A stretch of 6,754 bases of DNA. Source: Candidatus Zipacnadia bacterium (GTDB taxonomy: Bacteria; Armatimonadota; UBA5377; JALGUK01). Each line of letters begins with the position of its first letter. Within the stretch, counting starts at the first letter, position 1. Shown here in pieces: positions 1-5,546 of the stretch. The notes under the pieces were generated by a model. That model had not been told where the DNA came from and made no database searches. It was given only the letters and a program-made list of their open reading frames with translations. The DNA is taken from positions 1 through 6,754 of the forward strand of contig JALGUK010000090.1 of NCBI GenBank assembly GCA_029820875.1, given 5' to 3'. A program made the translations under genes and the position numbers.

Positions 1-1538
1 ATAAGATGGACATAGCCCACAGACTTCCAGCCTCCGGCTTTGAACGCCAGCTTTGGGTTGTACTCGGGATTTGGCACAGGCACAACGGCGCCTGTATCCT
101 TGAGGAAAGATTCGATCATCGCATCCATTTTGCGGACGCGTTCCGGATACTTGGCAGCCAGGTTGTGGCGCTCACCCACATCTTCCTTCAGATTATACAA
201 TTCGTAACGATGACGCTGGTCCGGCCCATCATGGAAGATGCGAATCAACTTCCAGTCGCCCTCGCGCACCGCTACCGACGGTCCCAGAAAATCCGGCACC
301 GGCGGCCTGTGTGGGAAGAAGATATATACCGCCTTTCTCTGTCCGTCCCGGCCCTTAAGCGCCGGCACTGCACTTACCGAATCGACCGCTTGCCCGGCTC
401 GCACGGGCACATCCGCCATCTCCAGGATCGTCGCATACAAATCTTCGCTCTGGATCAAGGCCTGACTTTTTGTTCCACCCTTAACCACGCCGGGCCAAAC
501 GAATATTGCCGGTACCCGAATACCTCCCTCATATATGGTAGCCTTGCCGCCGCGAAACGGCGCATTGCTCGTGGGTGTGGTCCCATCAACCACATTATAC
601 ATGTTCCCGCCGTTGTCCGAATAAAAGATGATAATCGTGTTATCTGCGATGCCCATCCGATCGATTGCGTCGAGGATTTTACCCACATTGTCGTCCAGCG
701 AATGAACCATCGCTGCATATGTAGGGCTCTGCTGAGGATTGTTTGGATCGATCCTCTTTTTGTATTTCTCGATCAGCTCGGCCTTGGCGTCAAAAGGAGC
801 GTGCACGGAGAATTGCCAGTAATTCAAGAAGAAGGGGCGGTCCTTGTTCTTCTCCATAAAAGCCACCGCCTCATCGCCCATCCTATCCTCGATATGCTCT
901 TTTGGATAACGTTCCTTGAACGAGGGGAACTTCCACGGTGCCACGTAACTGCCTGCCGGACCGGGTCCGGGCCAGTGCGGAACGTCCACATCGAATCCGT
1001 GCTCCAGTGGTGTATAGGGCTTGCGCCCCAGGTGCCACTTGCCAAAATGCCCCGTGACATAGCCGGCGTCATTTAATGCCTCTGCGAGCGTGTAGTGTTC
1101 TCTCGAGAGCCTGGTAACGCTCTGCGTTGTGCACTGCCGATAGCGAGGATTTGCCCTCTTAGACACCGAGGGCTTTAGTACCACCTTAGCTAAGTGGCAC
1201 GACGGATTCGTAATTCCCGTCCGTGCAGGATTCTGACCTGTCATTATGCTCGCCCGTGTCGGAGAACACAATGGACTAGCGCTATAGGCATTCGTAAACT
1301 GCATCCCCCGTGCGGCTAATCGCCTCAGATTCGGTGTTGGGTAAAGACTGCTTCCTCCCAGCGACGTATCAACGGCCCCCAGATCGTCTGCCAAAATCAG
1401 AACAATGTTGGGGCGCTTATTACGTTTCTTTTCTACCGCCCATCCCGCTCCGGCCAAGAGACCGCTTGCCGCGCAGTACTTCAAGAAACTACGCCGATCA
1501 ATTCTTGAAGGGATCTTTTCAAATAAACTCAATTTCAT
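1..1538 (-). CDS. Tat-exported formylglycine-dependent sulfatase (3' end beyond left edge)
   Basis: A sulfatase (alkaline phosphatase superfamily) that should hydrolyse sulfate esters outside the cytoplasm; the substrate cannot be told from sequence. My translation of the minus strand stays open for 512 codons from the ATG at 1538 to the edge, with no stop or frameshift. An AAGGA at 1550-1546 lies 7 nt before the ATG. Residues 14-20 (DRRSFLK) followed by a hydrophobic Ala/Gly/Leu run to about residue 34 form a Tat signal peptide. The catalytic core follows: ADD at 50-52 (metal ligands), CSPTR at 91-95 (Cys91 is the residue converted to formylglycine), HFGKWHLG at 164-171 (Lys167, His169), His246 in SVHAP, and SDNGG at 307-311 (metal ligands Asp308, Asn309). 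The length already matches typical sulfatases, so only the tail or an extra C-terminal domain is missing. Residues 111-148 contain a Cys-containing insertion before the GKWHLG block. The gene is divergent from the efflux operon and appears unrelated to it. Family assignment is secure; subfamily is not assigned. Confidence 0.95.
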   Translation of the reverse strand, partial: MKLSLFEKIPSRIDRRSFLKYCAASGLLAGAGWAVEKKRNKRPNIVLILADDLGAVDTSLGGSSLYPTPNLRRLAARGMQFTNAYSASPLCSPTRASIMTGQNPARTGITNPSCHLAKVVLKPSVSKRANPRYRQCTTQSVTRLSREHYTLAEALNDAGYVTGHFGKWHLGRKPYTPLEHGFDVDVPHWPGPGPAGSYVAPWKFPSFKERYPKEHIEDRMGDEAVAFMEKNKDRPFFLNYWQFSVHAPFDAKAELIEKYKKRIDPNNPQQSPTYAAMVHSLDDNVGKILDAIDRMGIADNTIIIFYSDNGGNMYNVVDGTTPTSNAPFRGGKATIYEGGIRVPAIFVWPGVVKGGTKSQALIQSEDLYATILEMADVPVRAGQAVDSVSAVPALKGRDGQRKAVYIFFPHRPPVPDFLGPSVAVREGDWKLIRIFHDGPDQRHRYELYNLKEDVGERHNLAAKYPERVRKMDAMIESFLKDTGAVVPVPNPEYNPKLAFKAGGWKSVGYVHL

Positions 1539-1614
1539 AGTGCATTCCTTAAAACCCCAATACGAATTACAACCGGGCCATCAGTTGGGCTGCCCCCATC
1601 TCTTGTACCAGTTG

Positions 1615-1788
1615 TTATGAGATTATTTCACACTCATTATACCTGTCTTGGGTAAGGCGGAGGGTACCGGAGCCTCGCTCAAGACAATTAGTCGCCAATG
1701 CTGCCAGTGACATATAATCCAAGCTGCTGTGCGGTTTATAGTAATGTAATCCATCCACCAGCGATCCGCAACATATCTCATCAGTTTG
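1615..1788 (-). pseudogene. IS3-family transposase (OrfB) C-terminal fragment
   Basis: In the minus-strand frame ending at the TAA at 1617-1615, codons 1746-1711 read HYYKPHSSLDYM. This matches the hallmark YN-x-x-RPHSSL-x-Y-x-(T/S)P-A-x-FA segment near the C-terminus of IS3-family integrases. It continues SLAALATNC and then SGTLRLTQD, which fits the Ala/Cys-rich tail and TLRL segment of these proteins. The Arg of RPHSSL is replaced by Lys. The frame is closed upstream by a TGA at 1791, so the whole rve catalytic core with its D, D and E residues is absent. Only about 50 recognisable residues of an approximately 280-residue protein remain, so no active enzyme can be made. The overlapping open frame on the same strand (1946-1623) reads this segment out of frame and is not the coding frame. 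Confidence 0.65.
1636..1641 (-). promoter_or_regulatory. Possible -10 element for the sulfatase inside the IS remnant
   Basis: On the minus strand 1641-1636 reads TATAAT, a perfect sigma-70 -10 hexamer, about 100 bp upstream of the sulfatase start and pointing towards it. No recognisable -35 hexamer sits 16-18 bp upstream and there is no TGn extension. The hexamer also lies within the decayed transposase frame. An outward promoter supplied by the IS end is possible but unproven. No better sulfatase promoter was seen between 1539 and 1636. Confidence 0.25.
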
Positions 1789-2010
1789 TCAACCGGTGTT
1801 TTTCCTTTGCGCCTTTGTGATTTGGCCGATGCCTCGGCCTTTTCTGTTTTGCATTTTTTGATGGTTCGGGCGACCCGCCCGTGCAGCTGATCGAGTTGTA
1901 ACGACTCAATTCCGCCTGCGGAGGATTCCGGTTTTTCCAGTTTCACTCGGCGGAAGGCCTTTACCTGCGTGGAAACCCGGAAGGGTTACAGATCGTCGGC
2001 CGGCGAAAAA
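1789..2010. other. Unassigned intergenic stretch with clustered inverted repeats
   Basis: No gene can be supported here. Several perfect or near-perfect inverted repeats were read directly: GGCCGA/TCGGCC (1824-1839), CGGGCG/CGCCCG with a 3-nt loop (1867-1881), GAGTTGTAACGACTC (1893-1907, seven-base arms with one G-T mismatch), TCCGC/GCGGA (1911-1922) and AACCC-GGAA-GGGTT (1974-1987). A minus-strand frame starting with GTG at 1946 covers most of the stretch. It encodes a Lys/Arg-rich product with no recognisable motif and runs out of frame into the transposase relic. The stretch could be further decayed mobile DNA or a structured untranslated region. Confidence 0.4.
1824..1850 (+). terminator. 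Candidate intrinsic terminator, plus strand
   Basis: A 6-bp GC-rich stem (GGCCGA / TCGGCC) with a TGCC loop is followed directly by TTTTCTGTTTT, the shape of a Rho-independent terminator for rightward transcription. On the minus strand the hairpin is not followed by a T-run, so it would act in one direction only. No plus-strand gene lies upstream in the window, so it may only block antisense or read-through transcription towards the efflux operon, or be a relic. Confidence 0.35.
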
Positions 2011-2012
2011 TT

Positions 2013-2057
2013 TTTGGTGAGCTGTTGCTCATTTGGTGAACATTTGTTATACTGTAT
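2013..2057 (+). promoter_or_regulatory. Candidate TetR-type operators overlapping the efflux promoter
   Basis: Three short inverted repeats surround the promoter elements: TGAGC-TGTT-GCTCA at 2018-2031 covering the -35, AACA-TT-TGTT at 2039-2048 in the spacer, and ATAC-T-GTAT at 2049-2057 over the -10. An 8-bp direct repeat TTTGGTGA occurs at 2013-2020 and 2032-2039, 19 bp apart (about two helical turns). Binding here would block RNA polymerase, as expected for a TetR-family autorepressor encoded immediately downstream. Which repeat is the true operator cannot be decided from one sequence. Confidence 0.4.
2025..2053 (+). promoter_or_regulatory. Sigma-70-like promoter of the efflux operon
   Basis: TTGCTC (2025-2030) and TATACT (2048-2053) are separated by exactly 17 bp. 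The -10 matches consensus at 5 of 6 bases and the -35 at 3 of 6. An A5T5 tract at 2006-2015 lies just upstream, where an UP element would sit. The predicted start near 2060 leaves a leader of about 27 nt before the regulator gene. Confidence 0.5.
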
Positions 2058-2086
2058 GAATATGTATTGCAGGAAAGTAAAAGACA

Positions 2087-2731
2087 ATGGGTGGTAAGGA
2101 TACGAAACTTAGCCGAAGGGAACGGGAACGCGAGGCACACCGACAGGAGCTTCTTGAGGCGGCGGAGCGGGTCTTCGTTCGTGAGGGCTACCACGGCGCG
2201 ACGGTCGAGAAGATCGCCCAAGAGGCAGAGTTTGCGGTCGGCACGCTTTACAATTTCTTTGAGGGAAAGGATGATCTTTATGCTCGCGTCATTGAGAGGA
2301 TAGTCGAAGACTTTATGATACAGTTCGAGGAAAAGGTACTTAGCAAGGAAGATCCCGAGCAAGCTATTGCTTCGCTGATTGAATTGCGATTGACACACTT
2401 TGAAAATCATCAGGGTTTCTTTCGCGTCTTATTTGAAACCGTACCCAGCAGCCGGTTGGACCTATCACGGGCTTTACCAACCAGAATTTCGGGGGCATAT
2501 GAGCGGTACTTGGATTCCGTGACCGACATATTCCGGCGCGGTGTTTCCCAAGGCGTGTTCGATGAAACCGACCCGTTGTACCTGACGCTCTGCCTGGAGG
2601 GTATTATTAATGCCTTTATCGTGTACTGGTCGAAGCGGAGGTCAACGGAACCGCTGGCAGTTCGCGTGGAAAAGATGAAACGGGAGTTTCTGGGGCGGAT
2701 AAAGCGGCGTCTTGAGAAGGGGCTACAATGA
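2087..2731 (+). CDS. TetR/AcrR-family transcriptional regulator of the efflux operon
   Basis: A 214-residue one-component repressor of the usual TetR-family length. Residues 18-65 form the N-terminal DNA-binding domain. Helix 1 begins HRQELLEAAERVF. The helix-turn-helix spans about 38-58, with the family pattern ATVEKIAQEAEFAVGTLYNFF, then the conserved G-K-D-D-L (60-64). Residues from about 70 to the end form the poorly conserved all-helical ligand-binding and dimerisation domain, so the inducer cannot be predicted. The ATG at 2087 is supported by AGGAAAG at 2071-2077 and by the complete HTH. The stop overlaps the start of the outer-membrane channel gene by 4 bp (ATGA), so the regulator is the first gene of the pump operon. 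It most likely represses its own promoter and the whole operon, released by a pump substrate. That role is inferred from context and from the inverted repeats at the promoter. Confidence 0.93.
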   Translation: MGGKDTKLSRREREREAHRQELLEAAERVFVREGYHGATVEKIAQEAEFAVGTLYNFFEGKDDLYARVIERIVEDFMIQFEEKVLSKEDPEQAIASLIELRLTHFENHQGFFRVLFETVPSSRLDLSRALPTRISGAYERYLDSVTDIFRRGVSQGVFDETDPLYLTLCLEGIINAFIVYWSKRRSTEPLAVRVEKMKREFLGRIKRRLEKGLQ

Positions 2732-4371
2732 CTGCTTGTGACGTCTCGATGCGACCGACCAACTCAAAAGCGTGGGCTATCTTCGTGAACCGTCGGTTAC
2801 CCGAGCGTGGATGGCATCATATATCAATCGTAGCTACCTGCGTGCTTCTGTGCACACTGGCGGGGGGATGCATTGGTGACCAGCCTTTGTACCGTGATGT
2901 TCGCTCCAGCCGCCAGGCTGCTTATGAGAGGTGGCAGAGGACTGGGTCGGCGGAAGAAGGGGCTTTGCCCGTCGTCAAGGGCAAGTTGACCCTTCAGGAT
3001 GCTATCAAGGTGGCATTGCTATACAACAAGACTCTCCAGGCCGTGCTTCAGGACAAGGAGGTCGCCCGGGGGCGTGTGATCGAGTCTTACTCCGAAGCCC
3101 TGCCCAACGTGTCGGTTGTAGCCGATTACACTCGCCAGGATGAGCTGCGTGGCTTCAATGTTGGCGGCAGAAAAGTCACTATAGGAGCTTTGAACAATTA
3201 CTCGGTCGGCCTGGAGGTACGCCAGCCGGTCTTCCGCGGTGGGGCAATCAGTGCGGCCATTCGAGCGGCACGGATATTTTCATATCTGACCGATGAAACG
3301 GTTCGCGGGCAGATTCAGGCAACCATCTTCGAGGTAGCGAAGAGCTACTACGATGTGCTGCTAGCACAACAGCTCTACAACGTCAACCACGATGCCGTGG
3401 TCTCAGCCGAAGCGCACCTTAAAGACGTCCAAGCGAAGTTCTCGCAGGGCGTGGCCTCGCGTTTTGATGTCCTCCGCGCGGAGGTGGATGTCTCCAATTT
3501 CAGGGCGGAGATGATCCAGCAGCAGAATCGGCTGCACCTGGCCAAGACCAGGTTGCTGAAGGCAATGGGTGTCTCACAGGAAACTGAAGTACAATTGGTT
3601 GACGAGCTTTCCTACGAGCCGGTAAAGCCAATCCTTGAGGAGGCGGTGCGCATCGCTCACTTGAACCGACCGGACCTATATGCGGCCGAGTTGGGTGTGC
3701 GTCTTCAGCAAGAAGCGGTTCGTATCGCCGAAAGTCAGTACTGGCCCAAGGTTGACGCCGTTTTCACTCAGGGCTGGGCACGGCCGGACCCACACACATC
3801 GATGGATGAGTGGGGACGGCAGTGGACGGCTGGCGTCCAGCTCGTGATGCCGATCTTTGACGGGCTCCGGCGCAAGGGTCAGCTTATCAAGGAAAAGGCG
3901 ACGCTCAGGAAATGCCAAGTGGAACTCCTGGACACCGAGGAACGGGCGCTCCTGGAAATCCAGCAAGCCCTGTTGAGTCTGCGCGACGCCGAGGAGTTTG
4001 TAGAATCTCAACGACTCAATCTCCAGCGTGCCCAAGAGGGCCTTCGGCTGGCGGAGGTCGGCTACCGGGAGGGCGTGAACACTGAAGTCGAGGTAGTCGA
4101 TGCCCGTGCGGCCTTAACCCGCGCTCAGGGCCTGTATTACCAGGCGATCTACTCACACACGATTGCTCGGCTGCAATTGCAACGGGCGATGGGCATTCTC
4201 GGGCCGCGAGCAGGCGACCGGACAGTGCCCAAGGAATCTCCAGTGGAGCCGGGGAGGATCGAGGAGTTTCAACAAACAAACCAACCAGCACCTGAAAAAG
4301 CCATCCCGGAAACTGGGCCCGATGCGACCACGCAGTTGATGCCTGATCTGGAAGGAGTGACCAACAAATGA
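2728..4371 (+). CDS. TolC-family outer-membrane efflux channel, putative lipoprotein
   Basis: The outer-membrane factor of a tripartite efflux pump, forming a trimeric beta-barrel and alpha-barrel exit duct. Residues 32-48 are a hydrophobic segment ending in LAGGC, a lipobox with Cys48 as the likely lipidated residue. It is preceded by an unusually long basic N-region. The ATG at 2728 has AGAAGGGG 5 nt upstream, whereas Met8 has no Shine-Dalgarno sequence, so the longer form is preferred. The first OEP repeat starts at KLTLQDAIKVALLYNK (86-101) and includes a strand with QPVFRGG near 165-171. The second repeat has the equivalent MPIFDG at 374-379, followed by the long Arg/Glu/Gln-rich helices and the EGVNTEVEVVDA segment. 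After MGILG (488-492) there is a 55-residue Pro/Glu/Gln-rich tail, longer than in many relatives. It overlaps the genes on both sides by ATGA. Family assignment is firm; the exported substrate is unknown. Confidence 0.93.
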   Translation: MTACDVSMRPTNSKAWAIFVNRRLPERGWHHISIVATCVLLCTLAGGCIGDQPLYRDVRSSRQAAYERWQRTGSAEEGALPVVKGKLTLQDAIKVALLYNKTLQAVLQDKEVARGRVIESYSEALPNVSVVADYTRQDELRGFNVGGRKVTIGALNNYSVGLEVRQPVFRGGAISAAIRAARIFSYLTDETVRGQIQATIFEVAKSYYDVLLAQQLYNVNHDAVVSAEAHLKDVQAKFSQGVASRFDVLRAEVDVSNFRAEMIQQQNRLHLAKTRLLKAMGVSQETEVQLVDELSYEPVKPILEEAVRIAHLNRPDLYAAELGVRLQQEAVRIAESQYWPKVDAVFTQGWARPDPHTSMDEWGRQWTAGVQLVMPIFDGLRRKGQLIKEKATLRKCQVELLDTEERALLEIQQALLSLRDAEEFVESQRLNLQRAQEGLRLAEVGYREGVNTEVEVVDARAALTRAQGLYYQAIYSHTIARLQLQRAMGILGPRAGDRTVPKESPVEPGRIEEFQQTNQPAPEKAIPETGPDATTQLMPDLEGVTNK

Positions 4372-5546
4372 AGCGTATCTTGAAAGTCATCATAACAACC
4401 ATCGGGACCGCGGCCATAATCGTTGCGGCAGCGTTTGCCTACCGTTACGTACAGCGGCAAAGCAAGCCTATCGAGCGGCAGGAGATAACCGGCCCAGTCA
4501 AGGTAGGGGTTGTGCCCGTTCGGCTGGGCAAGGTAACCCAGAGCCTGTGGACAACGGGTGAAGTACGCGCGTTGAATGCTGTTGACGTCACCCCGGAGGT
4601 GAGTGGTCGTCTGGAGCGCATGCGGCTGCCTGACGGGACACCGGTTGAAGAAGGAGTAAACGTCCGCAAAGGAGATGTAGTCGCCGTCATCGAGCGCGAC
4701 CGTTACGAAACAGCCGTGGCCACCGCTGAGGCGGCTGTGGCGGTGGCCAAAGCGGCCTTCGAGAGGGCGAAGGTGAACCTGCGCGACGCTCGCCGCGAGA
4801 AGGACCGCTGGACGCGACTTGTCGCGGAGGGAGCGGGAACTCAGCAACAACTGGATAAGGTGGTGACGGCCTTCGAGCGGGCGCAGGCGGAATTCGAGCT
4901 CGCCCAGGCCCAGGTCAAGCAGGCCGAGGCGGCCCTCGAACAAGCCAAGGTGAACCTCGACAAAGCCACGATCGAAGCGCCCTTCTCCGGGGTGGTCAGT
5001 CGAAAGTACGTTGACGAGGGAGCGTTTGTTGGGCCGACGATGCCTTTGTTCAGGCTCATCGATATTCACGAGGTGGAAATAACGGGTGGCGTTGCCGACC
5101 GGCACTATCCGAAACTCAAGATCGGCAAGACTCGCGCGGAAGTGGAGGTGGACGCCTATCCTCAGGAGAAATTCTCAGGCTTCATTTCGCGGCTCAGACC
5201 GGAACTGGACAGAGCTACCCGGACGGTGGCCGTGACGATTCGCGTTCCCAACGGCGATGGTCGTCTCAAGCCGGGTATGTACGCGCGCATCAAGTTGATA
5301 CTCGATGAGCATAACAAGGTCCCCATTGTTCCTGATGAGGCCTTGCTGGCGTTCGAGGATGGGACGCGCGTCTATGTCGTCAAGGAGGGCGAGGCTCGCC
5401 TGAGAAAGGTTCGAATCGGTCTTGAGGAAGGACACTGGAACGAGGTTCTCGACGGGCTGCAAGCCGGCGAAATCGTGGTCGTAAGAGGCAAGGAAATGCT
5501 GCGGGACGGGGCAGCCGTCGAGCCGCAGGAGGTAGATTTGCGATGA
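4368..5546 (+). CDS. RND efflux periplasmic adaptor (membrane-fusion protein, HlyD/AcrA type)
   Basis: A 392-residue adaptor linking the inner-membrane RND pump to the outer-membrane channel. Residues 4-25 form a single N-terminal hydrophobic anchor with no lipobox, so it is probably an uncleaved membrane anchor. The first lipoyl half-motif lies around 72-109 (VTPEVSGRLERM, then G-x-x-V-x-K-GDVVAVIE). A coiled-coil hairpin of Ala/Glu/Gln/Lys heptads covers about 112-197. The second lipoyl half is TIEAPFSGVVSRKYVDEG from 201. Next come the beta-barrel domain (with LRPELDRATRTVAVTIRVPN) and a membrane-proximal domain ending near residue 387. The short hairpin suits RND-type rather than type I secretion adaptors. 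The start has AAGGAG (4352-4357) 10 nt upstream and overlaps the channel gene by ATGA; the stop overlaps the RND gene the same way. Confidence 0.94.
   Translation: MKRILKVIITTIGTAAIIVAAAFAYRYVQRQSKPIERQEITGPVKVGVVPVRLGKVTQSLWTTGEVRALNAVDVTPEVSGRLERMRLPDGTPVEEGVNVRKGDVVAVIERDRYETAVATAEAAVAVAKAAFERAKVNLRDARREKDRWTRLVAEGAGTQQQLDKVVTAFERAQAEFELAQAQVKQAEAALEQAKVNLDKATIEAPFSGVVSRKYVDEGAFVGPTMPLFRLIDIHEVEITGGVADRHYPKLKIGKTRAEVEVDAYPQEKFSGFISRLRPELDRATRTVAVTIRVPNGDGRLKPGMYARIKLILDEHNKVPIVPDEALLAFEDGTRVYVVKEGEARLRKVRIGLEEGHWNEVLDGLQAGEIVVVRGKEMLRDGAAVEPQEVDLR

Larger units (their letters stand above)
1586..1788 (-). mobile_element. Degraded 3' end of an IS3-family insertion sequence
   Basis: This stretch holds the C-terminal coding remnant of an IS3-type transposase and, just past its stop codon, a sequence that looks like an IS terminal repeat. 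Read on the plus strand from 1586, the end is TGGGCTGCCCCCATC followed by TTGTACCAG, which resembles from memory the CTGCCCCC/TGTACCAG ends of some IS3-group elements. No matching left end (a GGGGGCAG-like sequence) is visible on the plus strand between 1789 and 2086. The element is therefore a 5'-truncated relic and not mobile by itself. The outer boundary at about 1586 is an inference; no target-site duplication can be tested with one end missing. Confidence 0.55.

Noticed and set aside
6..1076. Long plus-strand open frame (356 codons)
   Set aside because: It is antisense to the sulfatase, whose minus-strand frame carries all the catalytic motifs; the plus-strand product has no recognisable domain.
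1085..1300. Suspected frameshift or break in the sulfatase between two blocks of homology
   Set aside because: Codon-by-codon translation from 1538 to the left edge stays in one frame without a stop, and both the CSPTR and GKWHLG blocks lie in that frame.
1623..1946. Minus-strand frame starting with GTG, about 107 codons, Lys/Arg-rich
   Set aside because: Its second half overlaps the IS3 transposase relic in the wrong frame, there is no convincing Shine-Dalgarno sequence, and no motif is recognisable. The first half could still be debris of another gene.
2067..2303. Plus-strand frame with an upstream start overlapping the regulator
   Set aside because: It is out of frame with the TetR domain; AGGAAAG at 2071-2077 fits the ATG at 2087 instead.
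1961..2410. Minus-strand frame crossing the efflux promoter and regulator start
   Set aside because: It is antisense to a clear TetR HTH domain and has no family features; a shadow frame.
4269..5105. Long minus-strand frame (278 codons) opposite the adaptor gene
   Set aside because: It is antisense to well-supported lipoyl and coiled-coil coding sequence and has no domain of its own.
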